From Lachnospiraceae bacterium UBA3689 (GTDB taxonomy: Bacteria > Bacillota > Clostridia > Lachnospirales > Lachnospiraceae), in contig DFIU01000010.1 in assembly GCA_002371465.1 (NCBI GenBank), forward strand, positions 239,512 through 303,511: a stretch of 64,000 nucleotides of DNA, written 5' to 3'. Of the stretch, positions 16,247-24,911 are shown one piece after another (position 1 is the first letter of the stretch; every line of letters starts with the position of its first letter). The notes below the pieces were generated by a model that did no database searches, was not told the DNA's origin, and was given only the letters and a program-made list of their open reading frames with translations. A program made the position numbers and the translations under genes.

Positions 16247-17458
16247 ATGGCAAAAATTCAGATGAAGACGCCGCTGGTTGAAATGGATGGCGACGAGATG
16301 ACGCGGATCCTCTGGCAGATGATCAAGGACGAGTTGATCCTTCCCTTTATCGATCTGAAGTCCGAATATTACGATCTGGGACTCAAGCATCGGGATGAGA
16401 CCGACGACCAGGTCACGCTGGATGCAGCTTACGCTAACAAGAAGTACGGAGTATCCGTTAAATGCGCCACCATCACGCCCAATCCGGCACGGGTCAGGGA
16501 GTATGGCCTGAAGGAGATGTGGAAGAGCCCCAACGGCACAATCCGCGCCGTTCTGGATGGAACGGTTTTTCGGACCCCCATCATCGTAAAGGGGATTGAG
16601 CCCTGTGTCAGAAATTGGAAATGCCCCATCACCATAGCCCGCCATGCCTATGGAGACGTCTATAAGAACGCCGAGATCCGGGTCCCGGGCAAGGGAGAAG
16701 CCAAGCTGGTCTTCACCGGCGAGGATGGGACCAGGATCGAAGAGCCTATTTTTTCCTTTGACGGCCCCGGCGTCATCCAAGGCATTCACAATACCGACAA
16801 GTCCATCGAAAGTTTTGCCCGCTCCTGTTTTTCCTATGCGCTCGACCAGAAGAAGGATCTCTGGTTTGCGACAAAGGACACCATCTCTAAGACCTACGAC
16901 CGGCAGTTTAAAGAGATCTTTGAGACGGTTGCCAAAAGTTATCGGGAAAGATTTGAGGCCGCCGGCATCAGCTATTTCTACACCTTAATCGACGACGCGG
17001 TCGCCAGAATCATGAAGTCCGAGGGCGGCATGATCTGGGCCTGCAAGAACTATGACGGCGACGTCTTCTCCGATATGCTGTCCTCGTCCTTCGGGTCTTT
17101 GGCTATGATGACTTCCGTTCTGATCTCTCCGGACGGCAACTATGAGTATGAGGCGGCGCACGGCACGGTTCAACGCCATTACTACCGCCATTTAAAAGGG
17201 GAGGAGACCTCGACCAACTCCGTCGCGACGATCTTCGCCTGGACCGGAGCCCTCCGCAAGCGGGGGGAACTGGACGGCATCAAGGACCTGATGGACTTTG
17301 CCGATCGGCTGGAAGAAGCGACCCTTAAGACCATCGAAGGCGGCGTCATGACCGGCGATCTCTGCCGGATCACGACCATCCCGAACCCTAAGCAGGTCAA
17401 TTCCCTGGGCTTTATCCAGGCGATCCGGAAGAAGCTGGAAGAGCAGATGGAGGCGTGA
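16247..17458 (+). CDS. icd: NADP-dependent isocitrate dehydrogenase, eukaryote-like type
   Basis: 403 residues. It oxidises isocitrate to 2-oxoglutarate and CO2 with NADP+. The N-terminus with VEMDGDEMTRILWQMIK and the motif NGTIRAVLDGTVFR place it in the dimeric 'type II' subfamily that includes mitochondrial IDH rather than the E. coli type. The metal ligands lie in YTLIDDAVARIM and YDGDVFSD, and the NADP site is in AAHGTVQRHY. Single-gene unit followed by two long hairpins. It supplies 2-oxoglutarate for glutamate synthesis. Confidence 0.95.
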   Translation: MAKIQMKTPLVEMDGDEMTRILWQMIKDELILPFIDLKSEYYDLGLKHRDETDDQVTLDAAYANKKYGVSVKCATITPNPARVREYGLKEMWKSPNGTIRAVLDGTVFRTPIIVKGIEPCVRNWKCPITIARHAYGDVYKNAEIRVPGKGEAKLVFTGEDGTRIEEPIFSFDGPGVIQGIHNTDKSIESFARSCFSYALDQKKDLWFATKDTISKTYDRQFKEIFETVAKSYRERFEAAGISYFYTLIDDAVARIMKSEGGMIWACKNYDGDVFSDMLSSSFGSLAMMTSVLISPDGNYEYEAAHGTVQRHYYRHLKGEETSTNSVATIFAWTGALRKRGELDGIKDLMDFADRLEEATLKTIEGGVMTGDLCRITTIPNPKQVNSLGFIQAIRKKLEEQMEA

Positions 17459-17576
17459 TCCAGCGCATTTTTATATATAGGGATAAAAATCAGATCATTT
17501 CAGGATCAGATGAGGATAAGGACGGTGCTAAAATCACTTTTTGAAGAATTATTTTTTTGAAGATGATCTGCAATAA

Positions 17577-17633
17577 CTATCAAAAGACCCTTCCGGGCGG
17601 ACTAAAAGTCTGTCCGGAAGGGTCTTTTGATAG
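17577..17633. terminator. Long hairpin 1 between icd and the ABC-F gene
   Basis: Arms of 26 nt (17577-17602 and 17608-17633) around TAAAA. On the plus strand the only two departures are G-U pairs, and on the minus strand they are mismatches, so the plus-strand RNA hairpin is the better formed. Core is AAGACCCTTCCGG with CCGGAAGGGTCTT. Likely terminator or RNA-stabilising element for icd. Confidence 0.75.
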
Positions 17634-17657
17634 CAAGGATCTTCTTCGTTTTTTAAT

Positions 17658-17703
17658 AAAGAACCCTTCCGACAGACACAAGGTCTTTCCGAAAGGGTCC
17701 TTT
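17658..17703. terminator. Long hairpin 2, related in sequence to hairpin 1
   Basis: An imperfect palindrome with ACCCTTCCG, AGAC, a short loop, GTCT, CCGAAAGGGT. It shares the ACCCTTCCG/CCGxAAGGGT core with hairpin 1 and lies just past the end of the minus-strand ABC-F gene. It probably serves as that gene's terminator. Confidence 0.6.
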
Positions 17704-17722
17704 GAAGTTAGAAATATAGTAC

Positions 17723-19642
17723 TTATGATTCTTCCTGCAATTCTTCCCACTTCCGGTAGGCTTCTTCCAGCTGACCGGCGATGGCGTCCTTTTCTTTGGT
17801 CAGCTCCGTGAGACGGGCAAGGTCCGTTCCGATCTCCGGATCGCTGAGAGCCTGGTCCAGTTCCCCGTCCCGGGTCTCGAGCCGGTCGATTTCTTGCTCC
17901 AGGCGGGAGAGGGCGTTTGCCCGCTTGCGCTTTTTCGCCTCCGCTTCTTTTTGCGCCTTCCAGTCCGACTTGGCGTCGGTCTCTTCCCTGACCGGCTGAT
18001 CGGATGCGGCATCCTCTCCGAAATAGGCGCGCTCCAGATCGGCTCGCTTATCCAGATAGTAGTCGTAGTTGCCGATATAGCTTAAAAGGCTCTGCCGGGT
18101 CAGGTCCAGGATGCGGCTGGCTGTCCGGTTGATGAAGTAACGGTCGTGGGAGACATAGAGGACCGTTCCCTGGTAGGAACGGACGGCGCTCTCCAGAATC
18201 TCCCGTGAGGTGATGTCGAGATGGTTGGTCGGCTCGTCCAGGATGAGGAAGTTGGCGTTTGACAGCATGAGCTTGCACAAAGAGACGCGGGCGCGCTCGC
18301 CGCCGCTTAAGTCGCCGATCAGCTTGAAGACATCCTCATTGGTAAAGAGGAAGGCTGCCAGGGTCGTCCGGATCTCGGTGTTGTTCATATCCGGATAATC
18401 GTCGGAAATCTCTTCAAAGATGGTCTTGCTGCTATTAAGGACCTGCATTTCCTGATCGTAGTAACCGACCGTGACATTGGACCCGTAGTGGTAGAGCCCG
18501 CTGTCCGCAGGCAGGACCCCATTCAAGATTTTTAAAATGGTCGACTTCCCGGTCCCATTGTTGCCGATGAGGGCGACGTGTTCCCCCTTCTTGATATCCA
18601 TGCCCACTCCCTGAAAGAGGAGGTCGCCGTCAAAGGACTTGGACAGGTCCTCGACATGAAGGACGTCGTTGCCGCTTTCAAAGCGGGGCTTTAAAGTCAG
18701 CTTCATCTTATCCTGAAGCTCCTCCGGCTTGTCCGGCAGATCCATCTTATCCAGCATCTTTTCGCGGCTCTCCGCCCGCTTAATGGACTTCTCACGGTTG
18801 AACTGCTTGAGCTTGGTGATGACCGTCTCCTGGTGCTTCCGTTCCTGTTCCGCCTTGACATAGGCGGCGTAGGCTGCCCTCCTTAGCTGTTCCTTTTTTA
18901 AACTGAAGGCGTCGTAATTTCCCCGGTAGGTGTGAGCCCTGCCGTGTTCGATTTCCACAACTTTGGAGACGACCTTATTTAAGAAATAGCGGTCGTGGGA
19001 TACGATCAGGACAGCCCCCCTATAATTTAAGAGATAGGTCTCCAGCCATTCGATCGAATGCATATCGAGGTGGTTGGTCGGCTCATCCAGCAAAATGAGA
19101 TCGGGGGAAGTCAAAAGCAGGCGGCCCAGAGCCACCCGGGTCTTCTGACCGCCGGACAGGGTTGCGATGGGTTTGTCAAAATCCGCCTCGTCAAACCCCA
19201 GTCCCTTTAAGACGCCGACGACCTCGCTCTTGTAGGCATAGCCGTCCGCCCGCTCGAACGCCTCTGTCATGCGGGCGTAGCTCTTCATCTCTTCCTCAAG
19301 ATCGGAGCCGCTTAAGGCCGACATCCGCCTTTCCGACTCCCGGATGCGGTCGGAGAGTTCGAGCAGGTCCGTTTTGACATGGAGCAGCTGCTGGTAGACC
19401 GTCTGGGTCCCGGTCAGGTCCTGGTGCTGGGCGAGATAGCCGATCCTAGCACCGGAAGAGAGGACGGCAGATCCCTTGTCGGGGGACAGGATCCCCATGA
19501 CGATCTTTAAGAGGGTGGATTTGCCCGCCCCGTTCATGCCGACAAGTGCCACTTTTTCGTGGTCTTCAATATGAAAAGAGACGGAATTTAAGATTTCTTT
19601 TCCGTCAAAGGACTTGCTGATATTGGATATATTTAAAATCAT
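17723..19642 (-). CDS. ABC-F family ATPase (translation factor)
   Basis: 639 residues from the ATG at 19642, which follows GGGAGAA. An upstream in-frame start at 19690 lacks an SD. There are two ABC domains in tandem with no membrane part. Walker A motifs are GMNGAGKST (~ residue 35) and GNNGTGKST (~355). Signatures are LSGGQKTRVALG and LSGGERARVSLC. A charged inter-domain linker follows domain 1, and a C-terminal coiled coil (~545-639) rich in K and E ends the protein. ABC-F proteins bind the ribosomal E site to relieve stalls or protect from antibiotics; the YdiF/Uup-like layout suggests a housekeeping role. Confidence 0.9.
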   Translation of the reverse strand: MILNISNISKSFDGKEILNSVSFHIEDHEKVALVGMNGAGKSTLLKIVMGILSPDKGSAVLSSGARIGYLAQHQDLTGTQTVYQQLLHVKTDLLELSDRIRESERRMSALSGSDLEEEMKSYARMTEAFERADGYAYKSEVVGVLKGLGFDEADFDKPIATLSGGQKTRVALGRLLLTSPDLILLDEPTNHLDMHSIEWLETYLLNYRGAVLIVSHDRYFLNKVVSKVVEIEHGRAHTYRGNYDAFSLKKEQLRRAAYAAYVKAEQERKHQETVITKLKQFNREKSIKRAESREKMLDKMDLPDKPEELQDKMKLTLKPRFESGNDVLHVEDLSKSFDGDLLFQGVGMDIKKGEHVALIGNNGTGKSTILKILNGVLPADSGLYHYGSNVTVGYYDQEMQVLNSSKTIFEEISDDYPDMNNTEIRTTLAAFLFTNEDVFKLIGDLSGGERARVSLCKLMLSNANFLILDEPTNHLDITSREILESAVRSYQGTVLYVSHDRYFINRTASRILDLTRQSLLSYIGNYDYYLDKRADLERAYFGEDAASDQPVREETDAKSDWKAQKEAEAKKRKRANALSRLEQEIDRLETRDGELDQALSDPEIGTDLARLTELTKEKDAIAGQLEEAYRKWEELQEES

Positions 19643-19683
19643 AATGTTCTCCCGACCGCTATTATAAACGAGGGAAGGAAAAA

Positions 19684-19712
19684 TTGACAAGGCTATAGGC
19701 GGCTTATATAAT
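19684..19712 (+). promoter_or_regulatory. Consensus sigma-A promoter of nnr-alr operon
   Basis: TTGACA (19684-19689), exactly 17 bp, TATAAT (19707-19712). Perfect at both hexamers. It is divergent from the ABC-F gene. Confidence 0.9.
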
Positions 19713-19787
19713 AATTAAGATCACATGTTTGGGCTTATTTTCTGGCAGCGGACCTCCGCTGTCCTTTTCAGTATGAGGAGCCGCTTG

Positions 19788-21275
19788 ATGAAACGGGTCA
19801 TGAGAGCAAGTCAGATGAAGGCGTGCGATTTCCATATGATTGAAACGATAGGAATTCCCTCTCTGGTTTTGATGGAGAGGGCGGCGGACGCCTGCATCCG
19901 GGAACTTTTTAAGGTCTATCCGGGGCAGGTCCGGGAGTCGAAAGTCCTCTGTGTCTGCGGATCCGGCAACAATGGGGGAGACGGCTTTGCCTGTGCCAGA
20001 ATCCTCGCCTTAAAGGGCGTGCAGGCGGAGGTCCTCTTTGCCGGAAAGATGGACCACAGATCGAAAGAGTGCGCCCTGCAGATGGAGATATGTCAAAGAC
20101 TGGGCATCCCTATTTTGACAGAGGCGGACTTATCAGGCTTTGACATCATCATAGACGCCCTCTTTGGGATCGGGCTTGACCGCAAGGTCCGGGACCCCTA
20201 TCGGACGGTCATTGAAGGCATTAACCAAGCGGACGGCTTTGTCCTTGCCGTCGATATCCCAAGCGGGGTCGCCGCCGATACCGGTCAGGTCCTGGGCTGC
20301 GCTGTCCAAGCAGACCTGACCGTGTCCATGCAGTTCTTAAAACCCGGTCTGCTACTGCCGCCGGGGGCTAAATGTGCGGGGCTGGTTCGCGACGCGGATA
20401 TCGGGATCATGGAAAGCGACGGGGCAGATGCTATCTATATGCCTGAGCTAGCTGACTTAAAGGACCTGCTTCCCAGGCGGGAGCGGTTTGGCAACAAGGG
20501 GACTTTTGGCAAGATCCTGGTCATAGCCGGATCAGAGAATATGGCCGGCGCTTCCTGGTTTGCCGCCAGATCCGCCCTTTTGACCGGCTGCGGCATGGTG
20601 AAAATTATGACGGTCCCCATGAACCGGGTTATCCTCCAGGAGATGCTGCCGGAGGCGATGCTGGTCACCTATGAAACAAAGGACGAAGCCCTCGCCGCCC
20701 TTCCGGCAGCCCTTTCCTGGGCGGACTGTGTCCTGGCAGGACCCGGCATGGGAAATACTGACCGGACGGCTGCCATCATCGAAGAACTTTTAAAAGAGGC
20801 GTCCTGTCCCCTGGTTCTCGACGCCGACGGCTTAAATGTCCTGGCGGGACGAATCGAGATTTTAGATAGTTCCCGGGGGGACTTTATCATCACGCCCCAT
20901 ATGGGGGAGATGAGCAGACTAACGGGGCTTTCGGTGGAGAAGCTTAAAGACGATCCCATTCGCTGCGCTTCGGACTTTGCGGTGCGGCACAAACTGACCT
21001 GTATTTTAAAGGACGCCCGGACCGTGACCGCCTGCCCGGACGGAGGCGTTTATCTCAACACTTTGGGCAACAGCGGCATGGCGACGGCGGGCAGCGGCGA
21101 TACCCTGGCGGGGATCGTAGCGTCTATGACCGTCCAGGGAGCGCCCGCCTGCACCGGTGTCTTACTGCACGCAGCTGCCGGAGATAAGGCGGCGGAAAAA
21201 ATCGGCCTGCCGGGGCTTACCGCAGGCAAACTGGCGGAAGCGGCGGCAGAGGTTTATAAGGAGCAAGCAGGATGA
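19788..21275 (+). CDS. nnr: Bifunctional NAD(P)H-hydrate epimerase / ADP-dependent dehydratase
   Basis: 495 residues. It repairs damaged NAD(P)HX: the N-terminal YjeF domain epimerises, and the C-terminal ribokinase-like domain dehydrates using ADP. N-domain marks are IPSLVLMERAA and CGSGNNGGDGFACARIL; the C-domain has NSGMATAGSGDTLAGIV. Start 19788 is preceded by GAGGAG at 7 nt and gives the family N-terminus. An ATG at 19725 is in frame but adds an unlikely 21-residue lead. In many Firmicutes this gene precedes alr, as here. Confidence 0.94.
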   Translation: MKRVMRASQMKACDFHMIETIGIPSLVLMERAADACIRELFKVYPGQVRESKVLCVCGSGNNGGDGFACARILALKGVQAEVLFAGKMDHRSKECALQMEICQRLGIPILTEADLSGFDIIIDALFGIGLDRKVRDPYRTVIEGINQADGFVLAVDIPSGVAADTGQVLGCAVQADLTVSMQFLKPGLLLPPGAKCAGLVRDADIGIMESDGADAIYMPELADLKDLLPRRERFGNKGTFGKILVIAGSENMAGASWFAARSALLTGCGMVKIMTVPMNRVILQEMLPEAMLVTYETKDEALAALPAALSWADCVLAGPGMGNTDRTAAIIEELLKEASCPLVLDADGLNVLAGRIEILDSSRGDFIITPHMGEMSRLTGLSVEKLKDDPIRCASDFAVRHKLTCILKDARTVTACPDGGVYLNTLGNSGMATAGSGDTLAGIVASMTVQGAPACTGVLLHAAAGDKAAEKIGLPGLTAGKLAEAAAEVYKEQAG

Positions 21276-22435
21276 AAAAGTACAGCCGAATCAGGGCGGA
21301 TATTGATCTGGATGTCATCGCCCACAATTTTGATGTCATGCATCAAAGGTTAAGACCGGGGACGCGGATGTGCGCCGTCGTCAAGGCGGATTGCTACGGT
21401 CACGGCGCCGTCCCCATAGCCGGTATGATCCAGAATTATGACTATATCTGGGGCTACGCCTGCGCGACGGCGGAAGAGGCGATGACGCTGAGACGGTCCG
21501 GCATCAGAAAACCCATCGTCCTTTTGGGCTACGCCTTCCCCGAGTCCTATGAGGATATCATTGACTACGACATCCGCGCCTGCGTATTTGAAACAGAATC
21601 CGCCCGCGCCCTATCCCATGTCGCCTCTCTTTTGCAGCGGACCGCCCTGGTCCACATAGCCCTTGACACCGGCATGGGTCGGATCGGATTTTCCGACACG
21701 GAGGAGTCCGTCGAGGCAATCAAAGAGATCGCCCAGCTGTCCAATCTGAAGATTGAGGGGATGTTCACCCATTTTGCCAGGGCGGACGAGATCTCCCTTG
21801 AGCCGGCAGTTAAGCAAAAAGACCGCTACGACGCCTTTTCGAGAAGGCTTAAGGAGGCGGGCGTTGAGATTCCCATTCACCACGTCAGCAACAGCGCAGC
21901 CCTGATGCGGTATCCGGAGGCAAACGAGGACATGGTCCGCGCCGGCATCACCATTTACGGACTTTTGCCATCCGACGAGATTGAAGATGAGATGGGTGAC
22001 TTAAGACCCGCCCTGTCCCTTTTAAGTCACGTCAGCTGTGTCAAATGGCTCAAAAAGGGCTGCCCGGTCAGCTACGGCGGGACCTATGTGACAACTAAGG
22101 ACACCCTGGTCGCGACCGTGCCGGTCGGCTACGCGGACGGTTATCCCCGGACCCTCTCCAATAAAGGGGAAGTCCTCATCAAGGGGCAGAGGGTTCCCGT
22201 CATCGGCAGGATCTGTATGGATCAATTCATGGTGGATGTGACGGGACTTGACGTAAAGCAGGGGGAGGAAGTCGTCCTTTTGGGGCAGCAGGGACAAGAG
22301 CAAATCCGGGCGGAAGAACTGGGAACTTTAAGCGGCAGGTTCAATTATGAGCTGGTCTGCGACATTTCCAAACGCGTCCCCCGCAACTATCTCCTGAAAG
22401 GGCAGATCCTGCAGCAGGTTGATTATTTTTCATGA
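21272..22435 (+). CDS. alr: Alanine racemase
   Basis: 387 residues. It interconverts L- and D-alanine for peptidoglycan. The PLP lysine is K38 in VVKADCYGHGA, and the second catalytic base Y268 is in VSYGGTYVT. The barrel N-domain and beta C-domain are complete. Start overlaps nnr by 4 nt and stop overlaps the next gene. Confidence 0.96.
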   Translation: MKKYSRIRADIDLDVIAHNFDVMHQRLRPGTRMCAVVKADCYGHGAVPIAGMIQNYDYIWGYACATAEEAMTLRRSGIRKPIVLLGYAFPESYEDIIDYDIRACVFETESARALSHVASLLQRTALVHIALDTGMGRIGFSDTEESVEAIKEIAQLSNLKIEGMFTHFARADEISLEPAVKQKDRYDAFSRRLKEAGVEIPIHHVSNSAALMRYPEANEDMVRAGITIYGLLPSDEIEDEMGDLRPALSLLSHVSCVKWLKKGCPVSYGGTYVTTKDTLVATVPVGYADGYPRTLSNKGEVLIKGQRVPVIGRICMDQFMVDVTGLDVKQGEEVVLLGQQGQEQIRAEELGTLSGRFNYELVCDISKRVPRNYLLKGQILQQVDYFS

Positions 22436-23265
22436 CTATGGTAAATTTGTTTGGCAAAAAAAAGAAGCGTGAAGCAAAAGTTACCGAGAACCAGATCATT
22501 GACATGGTAGATGAGGCTCACCAAAGCGGGACCCTTGAGAAGCATGAAGCTGAGATGATCCAGAACGTCATTTCCTTCGCGGACACCGACGCCCGGGAGA
22601 TCATGACCCACCGGAACGACATTCACGCCATTGAAAATACCACGACGCTGGGCGACGCGGTCCGGGAGATGCTCTCTGGAGCCAATTCCCGCTTTCCGGT
22701 CTATGAGGGGACCATCGATTCCATCCTGGGGATCGTCACCTTAAAGGACGCCGTGCAGCGCTACGTCTTTGAGCCGGGGGACCGGGACCTCATGATCGGG
22801 GAGATCAAGGGGCTCATTCGCGAGGTGACCATCTTTCCGGAGACCCGGTCGATTGAAAGTATCCTCCAGTATATGCGGTCGCAGAAGATCCAGCTGGTCA
22901 TCGTCGTCGACGAATACGGACAGACGACCGGTCTTGTCGCCATGGAAGATATCCTGGAGGAAATCGTCGGCAACATCCTGGATGAGTACGACTCCGAGGA
23001 ACATTTTATCCAGCAGCGCTTTGACGACAGCATTGTGCTGGACGGTCTGACTCCCCTTGATCGGGCTGCTGAGGTCCTCCATGTCAACCTCGAAGATGAG
23101 GATTTCGAGACCTTAAACGGGTATCTGACGGCTCTTTTAGGTCATATTCCGGGACCTATGGACAAGCATGTGACAGGAAAACATTTCCTGTTTCATATAT
23201 TAAAAGTAGAACATCACACGATCAGAAAAGTCAGGGCAGAACGCCTGCCCTCTGACAAACAGTAA
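22432..23265 (+). CDS. CBS-domain protein of the HlyC/CorC family, lacking the membrane domain
   Basis: 277 residues. Two CBS domains (about 70-130 and 135-195) with EIMTHRNDIHAI and VVVDEYGQTTGLVAMEDILEEIVGNI, then a CorC_HlyC domain (~ 205-275). The DUF21 membrane domain found in most Gram-positive homologues is missing, so this matches the soluble CorC type. CorC proteins are tied to Mg/Co efflux, but the real substrate is unclear. Coupled to alr by ATGA. Confidence 0.88.
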   Translation: MTMVNLFGKKKKREAKVTENQIIDMVDEAHQSGTLEKHEAEMIQNVISFADTDAREIMTHRNDIHAIENTTTLGDAVREMLSGANSRFPVYEGTIDSILGIVTLKDAVQRYVFEPGDRDLMIGEIKGLIREVTIFPETRSIESILQYMRSQKIQLVIVVDEYGQTTGLVAMEDILEEIVGNILDEYDSEEHFIQQRFDDSIVLDGLTPLDRAAEVLHVNLEDEDFETLNGYLTALLGHIPGPMDKHVTGKHFLFHILKVEHHTIRKVRAERLPSDKQ

Positions 23266-23276
23266 AGGAGAAAACG

Positions 23277-24014
23277 ATGTCAGGACATTCAAAATTCGCC
23301 AACATTAAGCATAAGAAAGAAAAGAACGATGCTGCCAAGGGAAAAGTTTTCACGATGATCGGACGTGAAATCGCGGTTGCAGTCAAAGAAGGAGGTCCTG
23401 ATCCGGCAAATAACTTCAAGCTGGCTGCAGTCGTCGCCAAGGCAAAGGCTGCCAATATGCCCAATGATACCATTGAGCGCGGCATCAAAAAAGCTGCCGG
23501 CGACCAGAACGGGGCAAGCTACGAACACAACACCTACGAAGGCTACGGTCCCTCCGGCGTCGCCATTATCGTCGATACGCTGACGGACAACAAGAACCGG
23601 ACCGCGGCGGCAGTCCGCGCCGCCTTCTCCAAGGGCAGCGGCAATGTCGGAACGCCGGGCTGCGTCTCCTATATGTTCGATGAGAAGGGCCAGATCATCG
23701 TCGACAAAGAGGACTGCGCTATGAACGCGGACGACCTCATGATGGCAGCCCTTGACGCCGGAGCGGAGGATTTTAAAGAAGAAGAGGACAGCTACGAGAT
23801 TGATACGGCTCCGGAGGACCTGGAGGCGGTCCAGAAAAACCTGGAATCCCAGGGCGTTCAGATGGTACAGGCAGAAGTTTCCAAGATTCCGCAGAACTAT
23901 GTCGCCCTGACAAACCCCGAGGATATCGGCAACCTGAACCGGATTCTGGATCTTTTGGATGAATGCGACGATGTACAGAACGTCTACCACAACTGGGACG
24001 AAGAGGAAGGCTGA
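23277..24014 (+). CDS. yebC: YebC/PmpR family regulator (translation-related)
   Basis: 245 residues, standard length. The start SGHSKFANIKHKKEKNDAAK and the block GPSGVAIIVDTLTDNKNRT are signatures. YebC proteins were annotated as transcription regulators; later work links members to relief of ribosome stalling at proline-rich motifs. The SD is AAAGGAG. uppP follows 15 nt later. Confidence 0.94.
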   Translation: MSGHSKFANIKHKKEKNDAAKGKVFTMIGREIAVAVKEGGPDPANNFKLAAVVAKAKAANMPNDTIERGIKKAAGDQNGASYEHNTYEGYGPSGVAIIVDTLTDNKNRTAAAVRAAFSKGSGNVGTPGCVSYMFDEKGQIIVDKEDCAMNADDLMMAALDAGAEDFKEEEDSYEIDTAPEDLEAVQKNLESQGVQMVQAEVSKIPQNYVALTNPEDIGNLNRILDLLDECDDVQNVYHNWDEEEG

Positions 24015-24029
24015 GGGAATCCGTAATCT

Positions 24030-24896
24030 ATGGATCTATTGACAGCACTGGTGCTTGGCGTTTTGCAGGGAGTGACGGAATTCCTTCCTGTCAGTTCGTC
24101 AGGCCATCTTGCCGTTGCGGCAAAAATGATGGGCTCTGAGGGAGAGATTATTCTTCCATACCTCGCCTATTTTCACCTGGGGACTCTTCTTGCCATCCTA
24201 GCCTACTTCCGGAAAGACGTGAAAAAGCTGCTTATTGAGTATCAAAAGTCCCTGTCCGGCTTTTTCTTGTCTCTTAAGGGGAAGTTCAAGCGGACAGCAA
24301 GCGGTCCCGTCCATCCCAAAGCTCCCAAAACCAACTGCCAGAAGCTGGCGGTCATGATCGCGGCGGCGGATGCCGTCACCCTTCTTCTGGGGCTTTTGCT
24401 GCACCGGCCGGCCAGGGCTTTCGGACAGAATCCCCTCTATGCCGGGGCGGCGCTTTTGGTGACCGCCATGCTGCTTCTGGTGACCGAGATGGCGCCCAAA
24501 GACCAGCTTGCGCCAAAAGACATCCCGACGGGACGCGCCTATCTGATCGGGCTTATGCAGGGGCTTGCGGTCCTGCCCGGTCTTTCAAGAGCAGCCTGCA
24601 GCATCTCGGGCGCTATGTTCAGCGGCTTCAGCAAAAAAAATGCGGTTCGCTTTTCCTATCTGGCAGCGATCCCGGTCATTCTGGGAGCGGCGGTCCTGGA
24701 GCTGATCGATCTGCCCCCGGCGGCCGGCAGGGCCTTTGTCCGGCCTGTCCTTGTGGGGATCGCGGCGTCCGCTGTGACCGGTTACCTGGTCATCAGCTTC
24801 TTTTTGAAATTTATCAGGAGGCATTCCTTCAAGGGGTTTGCCCTTTACTGCTTCCTGGTCGGAATATTGAGTATGACGGTCGGTCTGATCGGCTGA
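24030..24896 (+). CDS. uppP: Undecaprenyl-diphosphatase
   Basis: 288 residues, BacA-type. It dephosphorylates undecaprenyl-PP to recycle the peptidoglycan lipid carrier. Motif 1 is VTEFLPVSSSGHLAV (near residue 15) and motif 2 is LPGLSRAACSISGAM (~ 185). Seven to eight membrane spans. A ~25-residue charged loop near 85-105 is somewhat long. Overexpression of this family gives bacitracin resistance. Confidence 0.95.
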   Translation: MDLLTALVLGVLQGVTEFLPVSSSGHLAVAAKMMGSEGEIILPYLAYFHLGTLLAILAYFRKDVKKLLIEYQKSLSGFFLSLKGKFKRTASGPVHPKAPKTNCQKLAVMIAAADAVTLLLGLLLHRPARAFGQNPLYAGAALLVTAMLLLVTEMAPKDQLAPKDIPTGRAYLIGLMQGLAVLPGLSRAACSISGAMFSGFSKKNAVRFSYLAAIPVILGAAVLELIDLPPAAGRAFVRPVLVGIAASAVTGYLVISFFLKFIRRHSFKGFALYCFLVGILSMTVGLIG

Positions 24897-24911
24897 CATA
24901 AGGGAGAGAGC

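Noticed and set aside
17557..17811. 84-codon frame across the long hairpins
   Set aside because: It is mostly the translated palindrome and runs into the 3' end of the ABC-F gene; no SD or family.
19725..19787. Upstream ATG for nnr
   Set aside because: It lies just after the -10 box and has no SD; the start at 19788 has a good SD and fits the family N-terminus.
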